36,868 bases of DNA from Nemertoderma westbladi. Taxonomy: Eukaryota; Xenacoelomorpha; Nemertodermatida; Nemertodermatidae. This document shows, one piece after another, positions 21,986 through 31,170 of this stretch. Each line of letters opens with the position of its first letter. Position 1 is the first letter of the stretch. The translations under genes were made by a program, and so were the position numbers. The stretch is from contig JAUCBJ010005186.1 in assembly GCA_032718475.1 (NCBI GenBank), positions 1 through 36,868 on the forward strand, read 5' to 3'. A model generated the notes under the pieces. It searched no databases, had not been told where the DNA came from, and saw nothing but the letters and a program-made list of their open reading frames with translations.

Positions 21986-22375
21986 CTACCGATTGTCCGG
22001 GGGACAATATTCAGTTTTTGTTTTCAGACTACAACAGTTCAGAGAACACCATTCAGTCTTTTGTTTCAGACTGGCAATAGACCAGGAGACAACATTCAGT
22101 CTTTTGTTTCAGACAACCGATTATCCAGGTACGCTGCAAACTTCGCCCGCGAGAAAGCTTCGCCCTCAAAATGCGTGATAAAAACATCGTTTATTGTTTT
22201 GGTTAGAAAAAGCCGTCTCTATAACCTGCCGTCTCTGTAACCTCCTCCTTTCCCCCAATCGGGCGAACGTTTGACGTGGGCGATTATTAGCCGCAACTAT
22301 TATCCATGGGACAACATTCAGCCTTTTGTTTCAGACTACCGATAGTCCAGGGGACAACATTCAGCCTTTTCATTC
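21986..22375 (+). repeat. 42-43-bp tandem copies of the SLC23A intron 2 3' splice junction
   Basis: Units at 21986-22027, 22028-22069, 22070-22112 and a fourth split as 22113-22127 plus 22299-22334. Each ends in TTCAGTCTTTTGTTTCAG or a near copy and is followed by ACTACCGAT-like sequence. The fifth member, starting at 22335, is the true exon start (ACTACCGATAGTCCAGGGG), and the coding exon itself contains the next GGACAACATTCAGCCTTTT. So the intron's polypyrimidine tract and acceptor appear to be copied from coding sequence. Each unit boundary is a plausible AG acceptor. Confidence 0.85.
22128..22298. mobile_element. Possible 171-bp insertion in the junction repeat
   Basis: This stretch interrupts the fourth 43-bp unit. 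The flanking 8-bp sequence ATTATCCA occurs on both sides (22120-22127 and 22299-22306), as for a target-site duplication of hAT-like length. No clear terminal inverted repeats or coding potential are visible, so an ordinary indel remains possible. Confidence 0.4.
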
Positions 22376-22515
22376 CTGCTATGGCCATTTTGAGTTCCGA
22401 CAAGTGGAAATGTCCCGATACTGAACCAACAGTTGCTACAGAAACCTTAGATATGACTACGAATGTTACCATGGATACCAACGCAACAATAACATGGCAG
22501 GATAGAATGTGTGAG
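22335..22515 (+). CDS. SLC23A: SLC23 transporter, coding exon 3
   Basis: Completes Arg with its first base, then encodes LPIVQGTTFSLFIPAMAILS, the conserved TM2-TM3 region of SLC23 proteins (compare the family LPIxQGGTFxFxxPxxAIL pattern). It continues with SDKWKC and a polar loop containing two N-glycosylation sequons (NVT and NAT), as expected for the large extracellular loop of animal SLC23 proteins. The acceptor is CCTTTTGTTTCAG|A, the last of a series of near-identical acceptors, and the donor is GTGAG|GTAAAA. It ends in phase 0. Confidence 0.93.
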
Positions 22516-22733
22516 GTAAAATATATTACAATTTTTTAAACAATTATTAATGTTAAGAGGCCGGTAACTGAAGCTATGCTAGTAAATAAATAATAATAAA
22601 ATGCATCGCACTAAACTTAGGAGTGTTGTTGTGGGTTTTATTAAATCTCTTAAAACTCAAATTATCAACTACCTGAGGACAGGAGTTTCCCTATTTAATG
22701 TTAATTTATTTAATAATTCATTGTTTTACACAG

Positions 22734-22915
22734 TTACAAGGAGCTATTATGATTGGTGCATTGTTTGAGGTTGCTATTGGTTTCAGCGGATTAACCGGCG
22801 CTCTGATGCGCTACATCTCCCCTCTAGTAGTCGCTCCAATTATCACTCTCATCGGACTGTCATTGTTCAGCGTTGCGGCTGAGTATGCTGGCGAACAATG
22901 GGGGGTCGCTTTATT
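22734..22915 (+). CDS. SLC23A: SLC23 transporter, coding exon 4
   Basis: Encodes LQGAIMIGALFEVAIGFSG, LTGALMRYISPLVVAPIITL and a following hydrophobic segment ending EQWGVAL. This matches the family QGAI..(S/G)..E...G..G..G......GP....P...L(I/V)GL region spanning about TM4 and TM5. The acceptor is GTTTTACACAG|TTA and the donor TTATT|GTAAGT. It enters in phase 0 and leaves TT, completed to Leu by A at 23897. Confidence 0.93.
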
Positions 22916-23896
22916 GTAAGTCTAATAATTAATAACTAAGATTTTTTCAAATTTCAATCATGGTACAAAATTTGGTAGATTTTTCTTACTGTTTCTTACA
23001 ATTTTTCTTACTATTTCATTATCAGAGCCGGATTTTTCAATTTCTGCGCTATTTCGATACAACAAAGCCGTTAAAAACGCCTTTTTGTAATATTTAAACA
23101 TCTCTGTTGGCTTTATTTTTCGTCTTTGGAATGTAAATCTAGATATCATTATTTGAACCGCCTTCATCTGCAGATTCCGAATCTGCAAACCGTTTTCAAT
23201 TTCACTAAAAATGGCCAAAGATATTTATCAAAATACTTTTAAGGTGTAAGTTTTGAGTCGTAAATCGCTAAGGAATTATATAGGTTTATATAATAGGTTA
23301 CTATAGGTTTATTAGAAGGTTTATTTGAAATTAAACAGCAATTATTTGAATTAGATCCCATATCTTTTTTGTTTATGAATGATATCGGACGCCGAATGTG
23401 CGAAATGTACCCGCTATCAGTAAATGGATAGTTTTCGCCCCCGCTTTAACCTTTTCGATAACTTTCGCATAACTTTCGGTAGCTTTTGTTAGCTTTCGGT
23501 AATTGTCCTCTTTCAGAACTATCCTTCAAATGTTTATTAAAAAAAAATAATTATTATTTAGTTGAGCCTTTAAAACTCCCCATCTTGTTTCTTCATTACG
23601 CGAAATTCATATTCCAGAATTGAGTAATTAAAACAATATAATTATAGCGATTTACGTCTCAAAATTGATACACCTTATGATAATTGTAAATACTGTAATA
23701 TTGCCGAATAGACGATTTTTAACGGCTTGTTCTATCGGAATAGCTCAGAAATTAAAAAATCCGGCTCAGCCAGCAATAAGAAAAATTTTCGAACTATCAT
23801 CATACCAATTTCGTAGCATATGATTGAAATTTTTTTAAAAATTCGGGAGTATAGATGGTGTATATTGTATGAATAATTATTTTGTTTGTATTCTAG
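22916..23896 (+). other. SLC23A intron 4
   Basis: AT-rich intron, no nested gene recognised. The stretches 22975-23060 and 23735-23800 share inverted or direct similarity around AAAAATCCGGCTC / GAGCCGGATTTTT, with a short AATAGCTC or GCGCTATTTCG next to it. This suggests a mobile element of about 800 bp with inverted ends inside the intron. No transposase frame is seen. Confidence 0.45.
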
Positions 23897-24020
23897 AACG
23901 ATGGCATTAGTTTTCTTATTCTCACAATATCTGAAGAACGTTCGTGTTCCCATCCCAGGCTACACCCGTGGTTTAGGATGGTCTGTCAGTAGCAGAAGTC
24001 CGATATTCGAGCTGCTACCC
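23897..24020 (+). CDS. SLC23A: SLC23 transporter, coding exon 5
   Basis: Completes Leu, then TMALVFLFSQYLKNVRVPIP and GYTRGLGWSVSSRSPIFELLP. FSQYLKNVRVP is highly conserved in animal SLC23 proteins at the end of TM6 and the following loop. The acceptor is TTGTATTCTAG|A and the donor CTACCC|GTACGT. It ends in phase 0. Confidence 0.92.
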
Positions 24021-24160
24021 GTACGTTACCGGTATCACATTATGCATGTACAGTATAGGGGCTTACAACAGTAGGCCTAATGTAGGCAATATGTAAAACT
24101 ATGGGTGTAAACTTTACAATAGGTAGGTATTATACTGTAATAGCAATGTAAAGTCACACT

Positions 24161-24177
24161 GTAAAGTGCTACTTTAC
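24161..24177. repeat. Short palindrome GTAAAGTGCTACTTTAC, first copy
   Basis: A 17-bp inverted repeat preceded by CACACT. A near-identical copy preceded by CACACT lies at 24724-24740. The pair could mark the ends of a roughly 580-bp element that includes the hairpin at 24329-24415, and other CTTTACA/TGTAAAG motifs lie between. Confidence 0.5.
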
Positions 24178-24328
24178 ACACAAGTATGTAATAACTATAT
24201 CTATTCCAAAATTGTAACATTACTCAACGCCGTTAGTATTAACAGCGAGTTGTTATTTAGCACTTTACAACTTTAGAGGACATTACAGCATTGTATTGGC
24301 CGGTACATTTGGTATTGTATTTGGTGTT

Positions 24329-24415
24329 ATTGTTTACGTGGTAACCATGACGGCGTTAAGTAATGTCCCCCTAGTGGACATTACTTAAAGCCGTCATGGT
24401 TACCACGTAAACAAT
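24329..24415. repeat. Hairpin with 40-bp arms in SLC23A intron 5
   Basis: Arms 24329-24368 and 24376-24415 are inverted copies with a single mismatch, separated by 7 nt. The arm includes TTTACGTGGTAACCATGACGG. The perfect pairing could form an RNA hairpin in the sense transcript. A foldback transposon remnant is more likely than a microRNA, but no class can be assigned. Confidence 0.85.
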
Positions 24416-27242
24416 AGTTGGGAATTGGCCTGACAGCCAGATAGGCCTACTACATTACCTACCGGTAGGCGGGGTATAGCTATTAATATCCAGTAGCTAT
24501 ATTATTAACGCCTACATAATATAACGCATATAATTTATGTCGTTTTTACATTTACAGTATTTATACAGCAACTGCTGTAATTTAATTGGTGCAGTTTCTA
24601 TCACATATTATATATACAATCATTTCGTAATGTTATAATTTTTGAATAAAACTACAAAGTACTTTACAGTGTTCTGATCCTCATGGCTTTATTCATTAAC
24701 AAAGGCACTCGGATCATCACACTGTAAAGTGCCACTTTACACATGGTTACAAAAAATAAGTTTTTTTTAATGATTCAGAAAAATACATTTTTATGCTAAA
24801 TCAAACACTGAACTCAGATTTCAAATCCAATAACTTGTTGTCAACTTTATGAGTAGCAGTCTTATGACCAATTATTAACAATGTTTTGCGAAAATCGACT
24901 TTGAAATTATGAGAGTTTCAAACGTTCCCTTCAATTTTCTGTATTTGGGGGGATTTTTCAAATATAAAATTTTACGATATTTTTCAAAGCAGGCATGTGA
25001 AAAATTAGGTAGGCGTACATGTCAGAATTCATATGCAAGTCAATGTATAGACGATTAGAGACTATGTTTTATTTTTATTATTACTGGAGGTCACTGTTTG
25101 TCTGTCTGTTTGTCTGTCTGTATGTTTGTCTCAAGAAATATAAAAATTAAATAAATAAATCACACCACCCAATTTTTTTGTTAAGGGTGTTTTACTTGCC
25201 GATGATTTCAATTACGATGTCGGTTTTCACTATTTGCCAAATCTAAACTTTTATCTGCCTGTCCGTCATTCTGTCTGTTATTATGTCTGTCAGTCCAATA
25301 AAATGTAAGAAAGTGAACAAACTATTTTGAATTTGTGTTAATTTTCTTTAATTTATTTATATTTATAATTATATTTAAAATGTAAGTTTTATGATTTTAC
25401 GAAATCTAAAATGTCTGTATGTCTGACTCTCGGTCTGTCGGTGTGTTTGTCTGTCAAAAATTCAGAAGTCAATAAAAGTGACAAAAAAATCAATTTATTT
25501 ATTTATTTATTTAACGTATATATTTTTTTTTAATAAACTAAAAATAACCTTCAGCAATTGAAACCCATTTAGATTATTTAATAATGAGATTATTAATTTA
25601 TATGAGTGGGGGGGAGGGGTGGAGGGGGGTAAGTACGTTTTTATAAAAATTTAGTTAGACATCGATTCTGGTACATTTTAACGTGCTGCATCCGTGAGTC
25701 ACGGTGGAAAAGGAATACCATTAATATTTAGGAAGATATTTACATTTAAAAGATACTCCCTTTTAGAATTGAGAATCAAAAAGGAGTGAGTGAGTAAGAT
25801 ACTCCCTTTTGCCATTCACTGAGATCAAACCAATATTGGCGGGAATTATGAAATGTGGATGGATGACAGTCAGTCACTGCAGTCAGGCAGCAGGATAATG
25901 AAATTGAAATATTATCAGTTTGCGGTATGCAGTATCGGCGGCATTCAACGAATATTCTGGTGTACTTTAAGGCGTAGGCATTCACTGTAGACCCTACAGC
26001 ACAGCAGTGTACCTAATACTGTTTTAATTGTGTTGATTGGATGTTAGAGAAAAGAGAGTTAGGCCTATCTGTTCACTGTTAGTCATAACGGATGCCGCGA
26101 CCGGTTGATGGTACACCAGTATTCTGCGTCACCCCACCACTAGGTCTATACAATGCAGAAATGCGCATCAAGCAGGCAAAACTTTGCAAGGAGTAGGTAA
26201 ACTATTTCCAAAACCTAGCTGAAACTGTAGTGTGCAGGACAAGCCTGTTAAGGTAAGCGGAAGAACCACGCACAAAGGCCGCCAACCGATCGGTACCGGT
26301 ACCAGTAGGCCTACACAGTCACTATACCATATAATATGCCAGGAATATAGGCCTGAAATAATATAGGCCTAGGCCTGGAATATAGGCTATCTATCTCTTC
26401 AGAGGATTAGGTTTGATGTTCATATATTCATAATATATTATATACATTACCCAAATTTCAGTTTATATGACGGATATAGCCTGATAGTGATAGCATCAAT
26501 TCAAGGCATTCATTAATACAAGCAACAATGATATTCATTAATACTGTATCATTAATAACAATATTACAGGTCAGTTCCAGAAAGGAGTATGCCTATTTTT
26601 TTTAATTGCAACTTTATATATAGCCTGAAAATATGTAAAATATTTTACCAAACATACAACAATGTATAGAACTTATCAGGGTTGCATGAGCTATAACTCC
26701 GCTACATTGGGTATTCTTAATACCAATGGACTTATACTGTATATACTGTAGGATAAAATTTGCTGTTTTTTTAGAGCAGAGCACATTTTTTGCTTTTGGT
26801 TCTTTTAAAATTATTTGTGATTTGCTCTTAATAATGTTTATTTATTTTTTCGATATACCATTCCCAGGCTCTAAAAACTCAGTACACACAAAAAACATTT
26901 GTGGTTAAATATTTATTCCGTAAAGGCTGTGCAAAAAAATCAGCATTTATATTCTTGTTAAAACGGATTATCCTTCATTAAAATGTCAATTAAAAATTAC
27001 AGAAAGGTAATCTTTTTATAGCAACTTTATGTATGTTAATAGAATGCAAATAGGCCTACTTGAAATCTATTTTTATGTACACGGAAATTTATATACAGTA
27101 CCTTTACAGTTATGGAAGATTAGGCTATTAAAAAGTTATGATGTTTTTCTCTTTTTTCTCAAAACGAATTTTTCGTACTTCTCCCTATTGCGTATCGGCG
27201 CTTCAATTGTATATTAATACATAAAGACGTAATTAATATCGA
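24416..27242 (+). other. SLC23A intron 5, middle part
   Basis: AT-rich intronic DNA without recognised exons. Features seen are a second copy of the 17-bp palindrome at 24724-24740; three TGTCTGTCTG-rich patches near 25095-25135, 25255-25295 and 25410-25455, each followed by similar AAAAAT/AAATTTAT sequence (a degenerate repeat of about 160 bp); a G-rich run near 25608-25632; and several AGGCCTA motifs around 26050-26400. Nothing codes for a recognisable protein. Confidence 0.5.
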
Positions 27243-28080
27243 CATATTAAATGCTGTATATTAATACTGCATATTAATACTGCATATTAATGCTGCATAT
27301 TAATACTGCATATTAATACTGCATATTAATGTTGCATATTAATACTGCATATTAATACTGCATATTAATACTGCATATTAATGCTGCATATTAATACTGC
27401 ATATTAATACTGCATATTAATGTTGCATATTAATACTGCATATTAATACTGCATATTAATGCTGTATATTAATACTGCATATTAATGCTGCATATTAATG
27501 CTGCATTTTAATACTGCATATTAATACTGCATATTAATGCTGCATATTAATACTGCATATTAATGCTGCATATTAATACTGCATATTAATACTGCATATT
27601 AATGTTGCATATTAATACTGCATATTAATACTGCATATTAATGTTGCATATTAATACTGCATATTAATACTGCATATTAATGCTGCATATTAATGCTGCA
27701 TTTCAATACTGCATATTAATACTGCATATTAATGCTGCATATTAATACTGCATATTAATGCTGCATATTAATACTGCATATTAATACTGCATATTAATGT
27801 TGCATATTAATACTGCATATTAATACTGCATATTAATACTGCATATTAATGCTGTATATTAATACTGCATATTAATACTGCATACTAATGCTGTATATTA
27901 ATACTGAATATTAATACTGCATATTAATGCTGCATATTAATACTGCATATTAATACTGCATATTAATATTGCATATTAATGTTGCATATTAATACTGCAT
28001 ATTAATACTGCGTATTAATGCTGCATATTAATACTGCATAACAAAATACTGCATATTAATACTGCATATTAATGCTGCAT
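27243..28080. repeat. 13-bp minisatellite next to the exon 6 acceptor
   Basis: About 64 units of TGCATATTAATAC / TGCATATTAATGC. Successive units often run AC, AC, GC (or GT), giving a 39-bp higher-order period. The array stops only about 15 bp before the AG of the exon 6 acceptor. It supplies many TTAAT sequences, which fit a loose branch-point consensus, but no pyrimidine tract. Confidence 0.95.
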
Positions 28081-28095
28081 ATCGGTGTTTAATAG

Positions 28096-28252
28096 GTTTT
28101 CCTCTCAATGATTATCGCTTGGATTCTGTGTCTCGTTCTGACGTCACTAAATGCGTTCGGATCGACTCCAGATGAAATGGGATACGGAGCGCGGACCGAC
28201 ACGAAAAGCGACGTAATTAGAGAAGCCTTGTGGGTCCGAGTGCCCTACCCTG
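28096..28252 (+). CDS. SLC23A: SLC23 transporter, coding exon 6
   Basis: Begins VFLSMIIAWILCLVLTSLNA, a transmembrane segment following the ELLP of exon 5 in frame, then a loop with DEMGYGARTDTKSDV and ALWVRVPYP. The YGARTD and WxxVPYP motifs are conserved in animal SLC23 proteins around TM7-TM8. The acceptor is GTGTTTAATAG|G, poor in pyrimidines because the 13-bp array lies just upstream, and the donor is CCCTG|GTTGGT, a weak site like that of exon 1. It enters in phase 0 and leaves G, which joins GG of exon 7 to make Gly. Confidence 0.92.
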
Positions 28253-28464
28253 GTTGGTCACTCTATTTTACACTGCCGACAGTAGTACGGTACGCTAGGC
28301 CTACTATAGTATTATTATACCGTGACTCTATCAGGCCTCCTAGAGTTTCCTTTTTTCCTTTATTTCTAGAAGTTTCCTTTTTTTATAACATTTCATTTCC
28401 TTTTTCTCTCCTATTTTTTATTCCTTGTTACACATTTTTTTCCTTTTTTTTTTGTTCAGAAGAA
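28253..28464 (+). other. SLC23A intron 6, first part
   Basis: T-rich sequence with several TTTCCTTTTTT runs after 28345, directly before the second copy of the dispersed element. No coding signal. Confidence 0.5.
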
Positions 28465-29521
28465 TCAATTTCAGCTTGCGGTTGAAATGGACCGGTTCTA
28501 ACAGGGATTGACGGGCATTATATATGCCGATTTTTATTTTGAGTATGTTTATTTTGACAAAAATCACAAGCTACAGTAGAGTAAGCTACCATAAAAATGT
28601 AGCAGTGGAGGTAACTTTACTATATTTATTTTCTGAGGGGGAATATAGTATAATTGACACAAAACCCGGTGGATTGAATTAACATTGTTGATTTTCAATT
28701 TAGGGAAAGGAACAGGTTGCAGTGGCAGTCTATTCTAACCAAAACAATAAAAGAAAGCCTATAACACTGTTTCAGTTTCATTTTTGCTCGTAATCAGCTG
28801 TTATTTGCATCCGTTTCCCCTGGAGATGGTTGAGTTTTGATTGCGTCTTAAAGCATTTTTGTTATTTATATTTGTACCCACGACCGGAAATCCGTACCAA
28901 AGTTTTTATATCACTTTCAAACTAAAGTTTGAAAGTTAAACAAGCGTTTGATATACCTCTATCAATGACCATCAATCTGCCGAGCTCCACCCACCATCTC
29001 TGATAACTATAGGTAATAAGGTGAAAATTTCGTAATTGTTTTTAAACTGTTCCTATTTCATTGATATGTTGATTTATAATAATTATATTGCCATTATTGC
29101 CGTGGCCGTTCTCTTTCTGTCTTTCTACTTTTTAACTTACTGTGATTTCTTCTTGTAATTTAATACAGCGACGTTTCTTAATAGGTCGATATAATATAAG
29201 GTTAATGAAATATAATGTTTACTAGACCTATACTTTTTTTTAAGATAATATCAATTCAGTTTTTCCCTTTTTTTTGAAACGTATCTAAAAATAAAAATTT
29301 ATATTAAACGTAAAAATATATTTTTTATATAACATTTTACTTTTGTTTCATACAGATGTCATTTAATCTTAAATATGAACATATTTATTAAGAATAATAA
29401 TAAAGTCACAATCCGATCCTTTTTGTCCTTTTTTGAACTGCATCCGATCCTTTTTTCCTTTATTTTTGAAAATATAAATTCCTTTTTTTCATCGTTTTTT
29501 TTTTTGGCTTTGAGGGCTGCT
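28465..29521. repeat. Dispersed repeat element, copy B
   Basis: Second copy of the element at 240-1232, same orientation, inside SLC23A intron 6. It has the same order of blocks, including GGAACAGGTTGCAGTGGCAG near 28708 and CACGACCGGAAATCCG near 28879. It lacks the right arm of the copy A palindrome and has an AT-rich insertion of about 120 bp near 29280-29400 within the T-rich end. It ends in GGCTTTGAGGGCTG, equivalent to GGCTGGGAGGGCTG of copy A. Confidence 0.75.
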
Positions 29522-29779
29522 CTATAGGGAAGGGGGGGGGGGGCATTCCGCGTGGGGGGAAGATTCACCTATGTCACCGGGTTGATGTCGGTCTCACAAG
29601 TTGTTAGTTTATATTGTTAATGTAAACTTTCGCCGGCAACCGTGACTGAATCTGAAAAGTAATACTGTAAACTAGGTTCTTGGCCCTTGTTTGTTGTTTT
29701 GGTAGGAATCTGTCACTGTTTCAATTCCAACTCGTTTTTTCTTAAAGTTTTCGCAAATTTATTCTTCTCTTTTTTATAG

Positions 29780-29935
29780 GGCAATGGGGTCTTCCAACAA
29801 TAACCCTATCCTCGGTATTAGGAATGATATCGGGTTATCTCGCCTCTATGATTGAGAGTATTGGCGATTACTACGCCGCAGCCAGACTGTCTGGCGCCAA
29901 ACCGCCACCTAAACACGCTATCAACCGCGGAATAG
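29780..29935 (+). CDS. SLC23A: SLC23 transporter, coding exon 7
   Basis: Encodes [20 protein letters not shown], then [19 protein letters not shown] and [12 protein letters not shown]. The ESIGDYYA motif of TM8 carries a conserved acidic residue needed for substrate binding in NAT transporters, and HAINRGI is a family hallmark. The acceptor is TCTTTTTTATAG|GG and the donor AATAG|GTAAGT. It enters in phase 1, leaving G for the next Gly. Confidence 0.95.
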
Positions 29936-30321
29936 GTAAGTTGTACACAATTAATTTCAAAATAGTAAAGTAAGCTAACTCTATGCTGTTTAAATAATCT
30001 TATAGTTTTGTAATCTATACCTATAAAAATCAAATTATCTCTCTCTCTCTCTCTCTCTGTGTTCGAACTCCTCCAAAACGGGCGGAGGGATTGCGCTGGA
30101 ACTTGGCATGTGTGTATAACTTTAACCAGCGGTCGTTATAGGCCACTTTTCGAAAAGTTTAATTCACGTTCGGTACCGGTACTGGGTACCGGTACGTCAG
30201 TAGGCCTATACCGGTACGCCAGTAGGCCTATGCCGGTAGCGGGAAATACCGGGTAACAAGCCTCGGGTATTGCCTGCTAGTTCGATATAAAATTTAGTTA
30301 TATTTATTTTTTAACCTTTAG
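29936..30321 (+). repeat. SLC23A intron 7 with CT run and repeat-like block
   Basis: A (CT)n run lies at about 30040-30058. It is followed by a block with TCGAACTCCTCC, GGGCGGAGGGATTGCG and GGAACTTGGCATG, which reads like a dispersed invertebrate repeat. Short GGTACCGG and TAGGCCTA repeats follow at 30170-30240. No exon seen. Confidence 0.45.
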
Positions 30322-30450
30322 GTATGGAAGGTTTGTTGTGCTTCTTAGCCGGGCTGATAGGGACCGGAAATGGGACAACGAGTTACAGTGAGAATGTCGG
30401 AGCTATTGGGATCACACGAGTAGCTAGTAGAAGGATCGTACAGACTGCAG
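30322..30450 (+). CDS. SLC23A: SLC23 transporter, coding exon 8 with NAT signature
   Basis: Encodes [19 protein letters not shown], then [20 protein letters not shown] and [14 protein letters not shown] fits the NAT signature [QEP]-N-x-G-x(4)-T-[RKG] in TM10, which lines the substrate site. The first position is Glu, where vertebrate ascorbate transporters have Pro, so the substrate should not be assumed to be ascorbate. GTGNGTT upstream is also conserved. The acceptor is TAACCTTTAG|GT and the donor CTGCAG|GTATCG. It leaves G for the next codon. Confidence 0.95.
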
Positions 30451-31043
30451 GTATCGGTTGCATTAATACGGGGAAAAATATAATGAATTCAATAATAATA
30501 TCAAATTAAAAGTCGAATTAATAAGGTCTACTACAGTGAAATGTTATTCTATTAAAAATAATTAATTTTTATGGTCATTGTACCCTGGAGGAGTGTGGGG
30601 CGAGCCACTAAGTCAAGGTGAGTCGTAGCGGCATAGTTAGCCGTCTAATAAGTCGGTCAACCTTTGATGAAATCGAAGCAAATTTAATACACATGAAGTC
30701 TATCAAAGGTTTAGTAATTCTACGCACATTCAGACTTCTATAGTTCCTCTGTCGACCGCTAGGGGGGTGATCTTGTCCAACTACAGTAATTGTATTGCTA
30801 CGCCAAGGCTCATAGGTTTCCTGCTAGCGAAGACCCCACCATCGTGTTACTACGTTTTAGTTTTGGAGACCAACTCTATACAGATAAACTGCGAACAGCT
30901 TTTCAAATTCAATTAAAATATCTAAACATTATTAATTTGTTTTTACTTTTTTGACATTACAATCACAAGGATTTAGCAAACTTTGTTTTCAATGAGTTTT
31001 GTTTTTATGGAGGGATGAAGGGAAGGAATGGGGGGGGGGGGGG
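30451..31043 (+). other. Start of SLC23A intron 8
   Basis: No exon seen. Near 30590-30640 and 30795-30845 lie two related stretches in opposite orientation (GGGGCGAGCCAC..GTGAGTCGTAGC and GCTACGCCAAGGCTCA..ACCCCACC), also related to 3010-3060. This is possibly a small element with degenerate inverted ends. A run of G precedes the SINE-like sequence. Confidence 0.4.
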
Positions 31044-31170
31044 GGGGTAGCTCAGTTGGTTGAGCGCCCGGCGTACTGTCTATTAGCTGTAGGTTCGAGC
31101 CCAGACAGGGTCCACTCAGCCACATCCACTGGGGTCGATACAATTTTGAATTACCGGGATCGAACTTGGG
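31044..31170 (+). mobile_element. tRNA-derived SINE-like sequence
   Basis: TAGCTCAGTTGG (31048-31059) matches the polymerase III A box and GGTTCGAGCCC (31092-31102) the B box, spaced as in a tRNA. GCTCAGTTGGTTGAGC can form a D arm. The anticodon and acceptor stems are degenerate, so this is not a functional tRNA. Near 31156-31168 a B-box-like AGTTCGATCCC lies on the opposite strand. The 36-bp array starts immediately after it. A G run of about 17 precedes it. Confidence 0.7.

Noticed and set aside
24329-24415. MicroRNA precursor
   Set aside because: Arms pair almost perfectly over 40 bp with a 7-nt loop, which is more typical of a foldback repeat. Small-RNA data would be needed to call a microRNA.
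31044-31114. Functional tRNA gene
   Set aside because: A and B boxes and a D arm are present, but the acceptor and anticodon stems do not pair and a long non-tRNA tail follows, so a SINE-like origin fits better.
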